A DNA stretch of 64,000 nt from Pseudohongiella sp. (GTDB taxonomy: Bacteria; Pseudomonadota; Gammaproteobacteria; Pseudomonadales; Pseudohongiellaceae): contig NZ_DRFV01000012.1 in NCBI RefSeq assembly GCF_011050365.1, forward strand, positions 62,001-126,000, in the 5' to 3' direction. The notes under the pieces are model-generated. The model saw nothing but the letters and a program-made list of their open reading frames with translations, ran no database searches and was not told the origin of the DNA. The translations under genes and the position numbers were made by a program. The stretch's first letter is position 1. The number at the start of each line of letters is the position of its first letter. Below, piece by piece: positions 18,230-27,237 of this stretch.

Positions 18230-19339
18230 TCAGGCAGGTACAGGCATGCTACGCAGTGCTTCCACGACGCGATCGCCGAAGGCCTGGGTGTCAATCATCT
18301 TGACCCCGCTGCCGGGCTTGGACAGATCAGCCGTCGAGTAACCATCAGCAAAAACGCTTTGCATGGCATGCCAGACATTCTTCGACTCCTGATCCATGCC
18401 AAAGCTCATCTCCAGCATCATGGCCACCGAACCAATCATTGAGTACGGATTGGCAATGTTCTTGCCAGCAATATCCGGTGCCGAACCGTGCGACGGTTCG
18501 TAGTAGGCTTTGTCATCACCCAGGCAGGCAGACGGCATCAGGCCCAGTGACCCGAGAATACCGCCGCCCTGATCACTGAGAATGTCGCCAAACATGTTTT
18601 CCATGACCATGACGTCAAACCGGCCCGGGTTCAGGCACAGGTAGGTCGCGGCTGCGTCGACCAGAATGTTTTCGACAGTCACGTCCGGGTAGTCCTTGCC
18701 GACCTCGGCCATCACGTCGTTCCACAGCACACTGGACTTCAGGACGTTGCTTTTGTGGATGTTGTGCAGCACTTTTTTGCGCTTCATGGCGGTGTCAAAA
18801 GCGACGATGGCAATGCGGCGGATCTGGTTTTCGTCGTATTCCAGTGTTTCCTTTACGTAACGCACGCCGTCAGCGGTAGTGCCGGTCTCTTTTTCGCCAA
18901 AATACAGGCCGCCCACCAGCTCGCGGATGATCATGATGTCGATGCCGTCGCCGATGATCTCCTTTTTCAGCGGTGAGAAGTGTGCCAGGCCCCTGGGCAG
19001 AAACACCGGACGAAAGTTGGCATAGGTGTTGTAACGACGGCGCAGCGGCAACAGGGCGCCACGTTCGGGTTGCATATCCACCGGGATTTTTTGTGAATCT
19101 TCGTGATTCAGGCCGATAGGGCCTTTCAGGATGGCATCGGCTTCATCGCAGACTTTCTTGGTCTCGTCCGGGAACGGATGACCACAGTCAAAATACGCAC
19201 TGGCGCCAAATGGCGTATGAATCAGGTCAAACGTGACGTTGTTGCGCTCGGCAACCAGGTCCAACACTTTGACCGCCTCTTTCATGATTTCCGGGCCGAT
19301 GCCGTCACCGTCCAGCAAAGCGATTTTGTAGTGGCTCAT
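18230..19339 (-). CDS. leuB: 3-isopropylmalate dehydrogenase
   Basis: 369 residues from the ATG at 19339, chosen because AGGAA precedes it and it gives the normal beginning SHYKIALLDGDGIGPEI; an in-frame ATG at 19354 is also present. The isocitrate/isopropylmalate dehydrogenase motifs are visible: ALLPLRRRYNTYANFRP, IIRELVGGLYFGEKE, NMFGDILSDQ and the NAD-binding EPSHGSAPDIAGKNIANP. It oxidises 3-isopropylmalate in leucine synthesis and may also serve beta-methylmalate if the neighbouring synthase is CimA-like. leuC and leuD are not in the window. Confidence 0.9.
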   Translation of the reverse strand: MSHYKIALLDGDGIGPEIMKEAVKVLDLVAERNNVTFDLIHTPFGASAYFDCGHPFPDETKKVCDEADAILKGPIGLNHEDSQKIPVDMQPERGALLPLRRRYNTYANFRPVFLPRGLAHFSPLKKEIIGDGIDIMIIRELVGGLYFGEKETGTTADGVRYVKETLEYDENQIRRIAIVAFDTAMKRKKVLHNIHKSNVLKSSVLWNDVMAEVGKDYPDVTVENILVDAAATYLCLNPGRFDVMVMENMFGDILSDQGGGILGSLGLMPSACLGDDKAYYEPSHGSAPDIAGKNIANPYSMIGSVAMMLEMSFGMDQESKNVWHAMQSVFADGYSTADLSKPGSGVKMIDTQAFGDRVVEALRSMPVPA

Positions 19340-19552
19340 AAGGGTTCCTGTCATTGCAGCTGATAATTAACCTTCGAACACGTCCAGGCGCACGCGAGCT
19401 CGCGCCCACCCGATCGATTGGCCGTGGTCGATGAAAAGGGGACGTAATTTAGCATGGCAGGGGATGCCGGAACAACTTGGTGTATCGAGGGGGAGGGTCG
19501 GCAAACCTGGCGCTGATTCAGTTACCTGAACAGCGCGCTGCCGCGATGACAG

Positions 19553-19687
19553 CTAAAACAGGACCATGACCTGACGGATAAAAATGATAGCGAGCACCAC
19601 TACAACAACGTAGCTGAGGGTCTCACTGACTTCGAAGCCAAAGAATTTTTTGGGTTTATCTTCCTTGTTTTCCTTCTTCTGAGCCAT
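19553..19687 (-). CDS. 44-residue single-helix membrane protein
   Basis: A short ORF beginning MAQKKENKEDKPKKFFGFEV, then a hydrophobic helix (about residues 24-43, ETLSYVVVVVLAIIFIRQV) and a stop soon after. The lysine-rich N-terminus would stay in the cytoplasm. Its layout resembles the N-terminal anchor of signal peptidase I, but no catalytic part follows, so it is either an orphan small membrane protein or a remnant. It lies 213 bases upstream of leuB on the same strand. Confidence 0.5.
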   Translation of the reverse strand: MAQKKENKEDKPKKFFGFEVSETLSYVVVVVLAIIFIRQVMVLF

Positions 19688-20146
19688 CTGGCAAGGCACT
19701 CCAATGATTAAAATCAGTCACTTAGGCCGTGCATTCTGGCATAGTGAGCATAGGCTTGCCAGCCTCGAACAGGGGGTTTACCCGTTTTGTGCCCTATTTT
19801 TTCCTGATGCTGGCAACTAACAGGGCTGTCGGGCACCTTTGTGACACAACACGGTCACTCTTTGAGGTTCTGCTCTGCTCCGGGTCCGTGATTGGCGCTG
19901 GCATACTCCCGGTTGCTTGCACGGCGAGCTTGCCAACCTTGGTCATTTGACTTATATCCGTGAGTATTCAGTGGCATCCGTCAACAAACCGTTGTAATCT
20001 TTGATACATTCGCGACCTGAAAACATCCAAGTCAGGTTGTGGTTGTATACAATTCCGCTATCAGATGCTTTGCTCATGACGCTCTTTTCAGGCCGGTTTC
20101 CGGAGACACGAAGACGAAATGTAAGGCAAAGCCCGGAGACATATCA
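19688..20146. other. 459-base intergenic region, no gene seen
   Basis: Between the small membrane protein (minus strand) and the DUF305 gene (plus strand). I see no coding frame worth calling. The notable element is the perfect palindrome TTGTATACAA at 20043-20052, about 95 bases before the start of the next gene, of the type bound by GntR-family regulators; no such regulator is in the window. TTGACT at 19947-19952 lacks a matching -10. Confidence 0.5.
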
Positions 20147-22591
20147 ATGACCAAACCAGCCTCTCAGATCTTCCGTATCGCGTCCAGCGTGTCGCTCGCA
20201 ACCGCCGTCTCACTGTTCATGGCCGCCGAAAGTTACGCACAGGTGCCGATCGTGCAACCGGGTGCACCCGGGCAGAGCAGCCGTCAGATCACTGCCGAAG
20301 AGGCTTCAGATCTGGCTGGCATGCGCTTCAGTGATGCCGATGTCAAATTTATGCAGGACATGATTGCGCATCACGCGCAGGCGGTCGAGATGAGTGCGCT
20401 GCTGGAAGACCGCTCACAAAATGCAGACATGGAACAGCTGGGGCAGCGCATATCGCTGTCGCAGGAGGATGAAATGAGTTTCATGCAGGACTGGTTGCGT
20501 GAGCGCGGCCAGCCCACCACCAGTTCCATGGCAGATCATGTCATGCGCGGCGGTTCTCATGGCTCTCACAACGACATGATGCCGGGCATGATCACTGACG
20601 AGGAAATGGCCGAACTCGCCGGCGCCGAAGGCGTGGACTTTGATGCCCGCTATCTTGAATTGATGATCAAACACCATCAGGGCGCCATCACCATGGTGGA
20701 AACCTTGCTGGAGCAGGGTGGTTCCGCCCAGGATCCGGTGCTGTTCGAGTTCACCTCTGAAGTCACCACCGAGCAGACCAGTGAAATTGAGCGTATGACA
20801 CTGATGCTGGCCACGCTGTCACCGGATCCACGCGTCAATCTCAGTGCCGGTTATGATACGGCGGGACAGGCTTCCCTCAATATGCGGCTGATGGCGGCCA
20901 TGCCGAAGCCGGAAGGCTTCTATGACCCGGCCAATCCGCAGGGCCTGCCCATGAGCCGGATCAACGACACTGGCGAAGAATCAGACGATGAAGATGCCGA
21001 GCCGCGTCCCAGTCTGCTGGATTTTGCCAATACCGATATCGCTTTTACTGACGATGTCCTTATCGCCGGCAACTACCATGGTTTCAATGCGTACGACATC
21101 AGCAACCCGACCAGCCCGCAACTGATGAGCTCGGTGGTATGTCCGGGCGGCCAGGGCGATGTGTCGGTGATCGGTGACTTGCTGATCATGTCCGTTGAAC
21201 AGAATCGGGGTCGACTCGACTGTGGCCTGACCGGTGTTGCCGAGCGCGTCAGCGACGAGCGTTTCCGTGGCATCCGGATTTTTGATGTCAGCGACTTTAC
21301 CATGCCGGTTCAGGTGGCCGCTGTGCAGACCTGTCGTGGGTCGCACACACACACGGTGGTCAGCGATGCCGATGCCGATAACAATATTCTGGTGTATATC
21401 TCGGGTACCAGCTACGTGCGTCCCGGCGAAGAACTGGAGGGCTGTGTGAATGAATCGCCCTTTGAAGATGCAGAATCGGCGCGCTTCCGTATCGAAATAG
21501 TTCAGATTCCGCTCGATAACCCGCAGGACGCACGCATCGTCAGCCGACCGCAGGTATTCTCTGATCCGGGCACTGGTGTGATTGCCGGACTGTGGGAGGG
21601 CGGTGACCATGGCGAAGGTACCCAGGACACCAACGAAACCAACCACTGTCATGACATCACCGCATTCCCGTCACTGGGTATTGCAGCCGGCGCCTGTTCC
21701 GGCAACGGTATCCTGTTTGATATCAGCGACCCGATGAACCCTACGCGCCTGGATCAGGTGGTTGATACCGGTTTTGCTTATTGGCACTCGGCCACCTTCA
21801 ATAATGAAGGCACCAAAGTGTTGTTTACCGATGAGTGGGGCGGTGGCTCGCGTGCACGCTGCCGTGCCTTTGATCCGCAGAATTGGGGTGCCAACGCCGT
21901 GTACGACGTTGTCGATGGCAATCTCGAATTCCGCAGCCATTACAAGATGCCGGCACCCCAGTCTGACCAGGAAAACTGTGTCGCACACAATGGTTCACTG
22001 GTGCCGGTCCCGGGCCGCGACATTTTTGTGCAGTCCTGGTACCAGGGTGGTATTTCAGTGATGGACTTCACTGATTCGGAGAATCCGGTAGAGATCGCGT
22101 TTTTTGATCGCGGACCGATTGACCCGGAAGAGCTGGTCATGGGTGGTTACTGGTCTGCGTACTGGTACAACGGTGTGATTTACGGCACCGAAATTGCGCG
22201 CGGCCTCGATGTGTTTGAGCTGACGCCCAGTGACTATCTGAGTGAAAATGAACTGGCAGCCGCTGCGCTCACCGCCTCGGAGAACCTGCACAATCCACAG
22301 CAGCAGCGACAACTCGACTGGCCTGCCGATCCGGTGGTAGCTAAAGCCTACATGGATCAGTTGCGACGCCTGGGAGCGCTGGATGTTGTGCAGGATCAGA
22401 CGCTGACGGCAGCGCTGGATCAAGCTGCTGCCGCACTGGCCAATGGTTCTGGCAGTGCAGCGGTGGCGACACAACTGGCGTCACTGGCAACAGGGCTGGA
22501 GAGCGAAGCAATGAGCCGGACCGGCGCGACACAGGCGCGATACCAGGCGCTGTTGGAGACGGTAGAAGGTGTTGCCGACCGCTTACGTTAA
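20147..22591 (+). CDS. Exported DUF305 protein with LVIVD-type beta propeller
   Basis: 814 residues from ATG 20147, with CGGAG upstream; earlier in-frame ATGs add sequence before the signal peptide (SLATAVSLFMAAESYAQ). Residues about 45-235 hold two DUF305 units marked by FMQDMIAHHAQAVEM and LELMIKHHQGAITM, with an intervening GGSHGSHNDMMPGM stretch. Paired His and Met side chains suggest copper or another soft metal. Residues about 290-690 are a propeller of LVIVD-like repeats (YHGFNAYDISNPTSPQLMSS, GNGILFDISDPMNPTRLDQV, GGISVMDFTDSENPVEIAFF). A helical tail follows. The combination implies a cell-surface or periplasmic metal-related protein of unknown function. Confidence 0.75.
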   Translation: MTKPASQIFRIASSVSLATAVSLFMAAESYAQVPIVQPGAPGQSSRQITAEEASDLAGMRFSDADVKFMQDMIAHHAQAVEMSALLEDRSQNADMEQLGQRISLSQEDEMSFMQDWLRERGQPTTSSMADHVMRGGSHGSHNDMMPGMITDEEMAELAGAEGVDFDARYLELMIKHHQGAITMVETLLEQGGSAQDPVLFEFTSEVTTEQTSEIERMTLMLATLSPDPRVNLSAGYDTAGQASLNMRLMAAMPKPEGFYDPANPQGLPMSRINDTGEESDDEDAEPRPSLLDFANTDIAFTDDVLIAGNYHGFNAYDISNPTSPQLMSSVVCPGGQGDVSVIGDLLIMSVEQNRGRLDCGLTGVAERVSDERFRGIRIFDVSDFTMPVQVAAVQTCRGSHTHTVVSDADADNNILVYISGTSYVRPGEELEGCVNESPFEDAESARFRIEIVQIPLDNPQDARIVSRPQVFSDPGTGVIAGLWEGGDHGEGTQDTNETNHCHDITAFPSLGIAAGACSGNGILFDISDPMNPTRLDQVVDTGFAYWHSATFNNEGTKVLFTDEWGGGSRARCRAFDPQNWGANAVYDVVDGNLEFRSHYKMPAPQSDQENCVAHNGSLVPVPGRDIFVQSWYQGGISVMDFTDSENPVEIAFFDRGPIDPEELVMGGYWSAYWYNGVIYGTEIARGLDVFELTPSDYLSENELAAAALTASENLHNPQQQRQLDWPADPVVAKAYMDQLRRLGALDVVQDQTLTAALDQAAAALANGSGSAAVATQLASLATGLESEAMSRTGATQARYQALLETVEGVADRLR

Positions 22592-22620
22592 ATAACAGGC
22601 TGTTCTGAGACTGCAGAGCC

Positions 22621-22659
22621 AGGGGTTGCGTTGATCCGTCATGACGCAACCCCTTTTTT
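22621..22659 (+). terminator. Rho-independent terminator after the DUF305 gene
   Basis: A perfect 11-base-pair stem (22621-22631 with 22644-22654) with a 12-base loop, followed by six T (22654-22659). It lies 30 bases after the stop at 22591 and separates this gene from the M1 peptidase gene. Confidence 0.93.
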
Positions 22660-22693
22660 ATCATAGCCTGCCAATTAGACTGGAGACTGAAGC

Positions 22694-25288
22694 ATGACGT
22701 CTGGCAAATTTATTGGTGTGCTCGTAATGGCGCTTTCTCTTATGTCCTGTCTTGCTTCCGGTAACAATAGCGCTGGCAACAATAGTTCCGGCAACAGCAG
22801 TGCTGCCAGTCCTGCCCCCGGTGTGGCACTGACACTGGCACAACGGCGTGCGGCCAGCATCAGCAACGTGGTTTATGATCTGCATTTTCGTGTGCCCGCC
22901 GATGTCAATGAGCCGGTGACAGGTACGCTGCTGGCCGTATTCGATTTGAGCGACGCGTCGCAGCCGTTGGTCATCGACTTCCGGGTACCCGCAGATCATG
23001 TTGTGGATGTCACCCTGAACGGTCAGCCAGTGACCTACCAGGTGACTAACGACCATATTGTGATTCCGGCCGCAGCGCTGGCACAGGGATCTCAGCAGCT
23101 GGGTGTTGAATTCACAAGTGCGGATACAGCGCTGAATCGTCGCAGTGATTTCATGTACGCCCTGTTTGTGCCCGATCGCGCCTCGACGGCTTTTCCGGTG
23201 TTTGAACAACCCGATATCAAGGCCCGCTATCGTCTGCAGTTGAGCATCCCGGCGAATTGGCGGGCACTGGCCAATGGTGCTGAGACCACGCGCCAGCCAG
23301 ATCCGGCACTGCCCGGCATGGATCTGATCGAATTTGCCGAAACCCTGGCCATCAGCTCTTATCTGTTTGCTTTTGCCGCCGGTGATCTGCAGGTCGAAAC
23401 CGCCCAACGTGGTGGTCGAACCTTTAACATGTATCACCGCGAAACTGACCCCGAGCGACTGGCGCGCAACCGCGATGCCATCTTTGATTTGCATGCGACG
23501 GCCATTGACTGGCTGGAAGACTACACGGCCATTGATTATCCATTTGGCAAGTTCGACTTTTTTGCCATACCGGCGTTTCAGTTTGGTGGCATGGAGCACC
23601 CGGGCGCCATCTGGTATCGTGCCGACACGTTGTTTCTTGATCCCAGCGCGTCACGCGCACAGGAGTTGAGCCGGGCCAGTCTGATTGCGCATGAAACGGC
23701 ACATATGTGGTTTGGCGATCTTGTGACCATGCGCTGGTTCAATGATGTCTGGATGAAGGAAGTCTTTGCCAATTTCATGGCAGCCAAGATTGCCGGTCCG
23801 GCATTCCCGGAGCTGGATCTGGACCTGCGTTTTTTTCAGGCACATCATCCCTCAGCCTACGCAGTTGACAGAACTGCAGGGGCCAATCCGATTCGCCAGC
23901 AGCTGGATAATCTGCGTGATGCCGGCTCGCTGTACGGTGCCATCATTTACCAGAAGGCGCCAATCGTAATGCAGCAACTGGAGACGCTGTTGGGGGAGGA
24001 CGTGTTGCGCGCCGGCCTGCGTCAATATCTGCAGCAGTTCGCCTTCGGCAACGCCGGTTGGCCGGATCTGATCAGCCTGCTGGATGCCATGAGTGCTGAG
24101 GACCTGACGGCCTGGAGTCGGGCGTGGGTGGATCAACCGGGACGTCCGCGCATTCAGGCACGCTGGCAGCAAGGTGGTATTACCGTGTCACAGAGCGATG
24201 ACGATACGGCGCGCAGCCTGCAGTGGCAGCAGCCGGTAGTGGTGGCAGTGGCAAGGGACGGACATGTTACGGAGCATGTGGCACAGCTTCGCCAACGCAG
24301 TGCGCGGGTGGAGGTGCCGGGTATTGTGCCGCCGGACTTTATTCTGGCCGGTGCCGATGGTGTCGGCTATGCCCGTTTCGAGCTCGATGAAAACAGTCGG
24401 CAGTTTTTACTCGGCTCTGTCCATGGGCTTGAGTCGGGTCTGCACCGGGCGGTTGTGTGGCAACACCTTTGGGAAGATGTGCTGGAGGACTCGCTGGCGC
24501 CAGCGGCCCTGTACGACGCTTTGCTGATTGCGGTGCAGCGTGAGCAGGACCCGTTGATTGCGCAACAGGTGCTGGGTCTGTTGCGCGGAGTCTGGTGGCG
24601 TTATCTGTCCGCTGCAGACCGGAGCGCGCGCGCAGACAATCTGGAGGCGACACTGTGGCAGGCGCTGGCGCGTGCTGATGGCGCTGGCCGAAAAGGGGCA
24701 TACTTCAATACCCTGGTGGATGTTACCGCAACAGAAACCGGTCTGGCAGAGCTTGCCGCGATCTGGGGCATGAGCCGTGACATTGAGGGATTGCCACTGC
24801 AGGAGCAGCAATATATCGATCTGGCTGAAACCCTTGCGCTCAGGGCAGTACCCGGGGCCGACAGTATTCTTGACGCGCAGCAGGCCCGGATCAGTAACCC
24901 GGACCGGCTGGACCGTTTCCAATTTGTGCGTCCGGCCCTGAGTCAGGATGCTGATCGCCGCGCCGAACTGTTCCTGTCATTTGCAAATCTGGAAAACCGA
25001 CGTCAGGAATCCTGGGTGCTGGATGCGACACGCCTGATCCATCATCCGCTGCGCGCGGGTAGCGCCCGGCCGCTGATCAGACCGGCACTGATGTTGCTGG
25101 AAGAGATTCAGCAGACCGGTGATATATTCTTTCCACTGCGCTGGCTGAATGCCACTCTGGACGGCCACAGCTCGCCAGAAGCAGCGGCGATTGTTCAGCA
25201 GTATCTGGATGAACGTACTGATATGCAGCCCAAGTTGCGAGCTAAACTCCTGCAGGCGTCCGACGGTCTGTTTCGGGCCGCCCGGTGA
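22694..25288 (+). CDS. M1-family aminopeptidase lipoprotein
   Basis: 864 residues. A lipoprotein signal ends LMSC, followed by an Asn/Ser/Gly-rich linker, so the enzyme is probably anchored outside the inner membrane. The M1 zinc site is HETAH (residues 333-337) with the third ligand Glu356 in WMKEVFANF. The exopeptidase motif is GGMEH (298-302) in place of the usual GAMEN. An N-terminal beta domain precedes the catalytic domain, and an ERAP/PepN-like helical C-terminal domain follows. It is likely to trim peptides taken from outside the cell. SD is weak but the signal fixes the start. Confidence 0.9.
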   Translation: MTSGKFIGVLVMALSLMSCLASGNNSAGNNSSGNSSAASPAPGVALTLAQRRAASISNVVYDLHFRVPADVNEPVTGTLLAVFDLSDASQPLVIDFRVPADHVVDVTLNGQPVTYQVTNDHIVIPAAALAQGSQQLGVEFTSADTALNRRSDFMYALFVPDRASTAFPVFEQPDIKARYRLQLSIPANWRALANGAETTRQPDPALPGMDLIEFAETLAISSYLFAFAAGDLQVETAQRGGRTFNMYHRETDPERLARNRDAIFDLHATAIDWLEDYTAIDYPFGKFDFFAIPAFQFGGMEHPGAIWYRADTLFLDPSASRAQELSRASLIAHETAHMWFGDLVTMRWFNDVWMKEVFANFMAAKIAGPAFPELDLDLRFFQAHHPSAYAVDRTAGANPIRQQLDNLRDAGSLYGAIIYQKAPIVMQQLETLLGEDVLRAGLRQYLQQFAFGNAGWPDLISLLDAMSAEDLTAWSRAWVDQPGRPRIQARWQQGGITVSQSDDDTARSLQWQQPVVVAVARDGHVTEHVAQLRQRSARVEVPGIVPPDFILAGADGVGYARFELDENSRQFLLGSVHGLESGLHRAVVWQHLWEDVLEDSLAPAALYDALLIAVQREQDPLIAQQVLGLLRGVWWRYLSAADRSARADNLEATLWQALARADGAGRKGAYFNTLVDVTATETGLAELAAIWGMSRDIEGLPLQEQQYIDLAETLALRAVPGADSILDAQQARISNPDRLDRFQFVRPALSQDADRRAELFLSFANLENRRQESWVLDATRLIHHPLRAGSARPLIRPALMLLEEIQQTGDIFFPLRWLNATLDGHSSPEAAAIVQQYLDERTDMQPKLRAKLLQASDGLFRAAR

Positions 25289-25295
25289 TACCCGG

Positions 25296-26528
25296 TCAGA
25301 GGTTGCCAAGTACCTGAATAATAGTTCGTGAACCCAGTGCCACCGTTACCGTCAGAATGATGATGCCCAGCAGATTGTTCAGAGGGGTATTTTTGTGGGC
25401 ACCCAGCACGGAGCTGCGGTTCATGATCCACAGTACGATGGCCACCACCACGGGCAGGGTCAGGCCATTGGCAACCTGGGCGAAACGGATGATCTCGATG
25501 GGATTGATGCCAAGCGACGAGAAGGTAATGCCGGTGGCCAGAATCAGCATCCACACCAGACGAAAACCAGCGTGTTTCAGATCTGCCGGCCATCCCATGC
25601 AGCCACGCACAACATAGGCGGCCGCCAGCGGGGCGGTAATGGCGGAGGTGATGCCGGCAGCAAACAGGCCCAGACTGAGAAAGTATTTGGCAAAATTGCC
25701 AAACAGCGGCTCCAGGCCAAGTGCCAGGTCGGCTGCATTGCGAATGCCCGATGTATTGACCGCCGCCGCGCATACTATGATGGCCATGGAAACCAGTCCG
25801 CCGACGCTGATCGCAATGAAGGTGTCGCGCCGTGCATGTGGCAAAGCGTCCACGCTACGCCATTTTTCGCTGACCAGTGAGGCATGCAGGAACAGATTAT
25901 AGGGGACAACCGTGGTGCCGATCAGCCCCAGTATGGTCAGCAGATTGGCATCGTTGAGCGAGGGCGCCAGCAGGCCCTGCAGTAGCGCGCCCATGTCCGG
26001 CCGGGTCAACACCGCGGCGAGCACAAAGGCCAGACTCATCAGGATCACCATGGCAATCAGGGCGCGTTCCAGCACCTTGTAGCTACCCACAAATAACAGA
26101 CCGAAGGCGATAGCGCCGATGAGCAGACTGAGCCAGCGTGCGCCCGATGCCGGCTCGATGCCGAGCAGGGTTTCCAGCCCCAGTCGCCCGCCGCTGATAT
26201 TGCCCGCTTCATAGGCAGCATTGCCGATAACAATGGCACTGACGATCATCAGTAATACAATAAATCGGACAAGAGGCTGATGATGGAGCTGGCTGCGAAT
26301 GACATCGGTGAGACCACGGCCGGTGACAATGCCGATACGAGCAGACATTTCCTGCAAGACCATGGTCGCAAGTACCGACAGCAGCATGACCCATAACAGG
26401 TCATAGCCGAATTCGACACCGGCCAGCGTGCACACGGTAACGGTGCCCGGTCCAATAAATGCGGCTGCCACCAACGCGCCCGGGCCACTGTTGTTGTACC
26501 AGGCGCGGGCGTTGGCGGCGTCACTCAT
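25296..26528 (-). CDS. Nramp-fold transporter with altered metal-binding motifs
   Basis: 410 residues with about eleven membrane helices of the Nramp (SLC11/MntH) fold. In canonical members helix 1 carries DPGN and helix 6 carries MPH. Here the matching segments are GPGT (residues 26-29, after SGPGALVAAAFI) and VPYN (208-211, in GTTVVPYNLFLH). The ligand Asp, Asn, Met and the nearby His are therefore all changed. The protein may carry another cation such as Mg2+, as known for Nramp-related magnesium transporters, or something else. Its start overlaps the stop of the methyltransferase gene by 8 bases, so they form an operon. Confidence 0.8.
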   Translation of the reverse strand: MSDAANARAWYNNSGPGALVAAAFIGPGTVTVCTLAGVEFGYDLLWVMLLSVLATMVLQEMSARIGIVTGRGLTDVIRSQLHHQPLVRFIVLLMIVSAIVIGNAAYEAGNISGGRLGLETLLGIEPASGARWLSLLIGAIAFGLLFVGSYKVLERALIAMVILMSLAFVLAAVLTRPDMGALLQGLLAPSLNDANLLTILGLIGTTVVPYNLFLHASLVSEKWRSVDALPHARRDTFIAISVGGLVSMAIIVCAAAVNTSGIRNAADLALGLEPLFGNFAKYFLSLGLFAAGITSAITAPLAAAYVVRGCMGWPADLKHAGFRLVWMLILATGITFSSLGINPIEIIRFAQVANGLTLPVVVAIVLWIMNRSSVLGAHKNTPLNNLLGIIILTVTVALGSRTIIQVLGNL

Positions 26529-27219
26529 GGCTTGTGTGGTCCGGCGTTACAGTCGCGCCGCTGGAGACTGTGCGTTTTTGCAGAAGCACACTCAAATTGT
26601 TGGCGGGCATGGTCACTACATCCAGCAGCTTGAGGTGGTGCGCTGCCGCCAGTGTGCAGACATCATCCAGGTCGCGTATCCCCCATTGCGGGTTACGTGA
26701 TCGCAAGTCTGCATCAAACAGGGCGTTGCTTTGTGCTGTGTGTTGACCCTTGCGCTGGTAGGGGCCATACAGGTACAACAGGCCGCCTTCGCTCAGCAGG
26801 GTTTCAGCCGTTTGCATCAGGCCCCGGGTGGCTTGCCAGGGACTGATATGAATCATGTTGATACACACAATAGCGTCCAACAGTGCTGGCCCGGAACCGG
26901 CATCGGTCAGCACGGTGATATTTTCCGTCACCGGGCGACTGACATCAAACATCAGTGCCGGCTGCAGGACCGATGCATCTGCCTCGTCACGCCAGGCATT
27001 GATACTGTCGATAGCATCGGCGTTAATATCGCTTGGCCACCATCGTGATGCTGCCAGCAGTGTGCTCAGATACACCGCGTGTTCTCCGGTTCCGGCAGCG
27101 ATTTCCAGCACCCGGCTGTTGGCGGCCAGGTATGTTTGCAATACCTGGCCGATGGCTTCGCGGTTGCGCAGCGAGCTGGGGCTGCTGCGGCGGGCGTCAT
27201 CGCTGGCGTGTGTGCTCAA
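26521..27219 (-). CDS. DUF938-family SAM-dependent methyltransferase
   Basis: 232 residues starting at a TTG (AGGGAA upstream; no in-frame ATG near). The sequence begins with a SSPSSLRNREAIGQVL helix, then the class I methyltransferase motif I VLEIAAGTGEHAVYLS, with motif IV at DAIVCINMIHISPWQ and the DUF938 signature YGPYQRKGQHTAQSNALFD. Substrate is unknown. It lies 18 bases after the MAPEG gene and overlaps the Nramp-like gene by 8, and is probably co-expressed with both. Confidence 0.85.
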   Translation of the reverse strand: MSTHASDDARRSSPSSLRNREAIGQVLQTYLAANSRVLEIAAGTGEHAVYLSTLLAASRWWPSDINADAIDSINAWRDEADASVLQPALMFDVSRPVTENITVLTDAGSGPALLDAIVCINMIHISPWQATRGLMQTAETLLSEGGLLYLYGPYQRKGQHTAQSNALFDADLRSRNPQWGIRDLDDVCTLAAAHHLKLLDVVTMPANNLSVLLQKRTVSSGATVTPDHTSHE

Positions 27220-27237
27220 TGCAAGGTTCCCTGTGGC

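Noticed and set aside
19393-19404. 12-base palindrome CGCGAGCTCGCG upstream of leuB
   Set aside because: Isolated and GC-only; no promoter or partner site supports a role.
22661-23599. A 312-codon minus-strand frame within the M1 peptidase gene
   Set aside because: It has no SD or recognisable domain and lies fully antisense to a gene with an intact zinc site.
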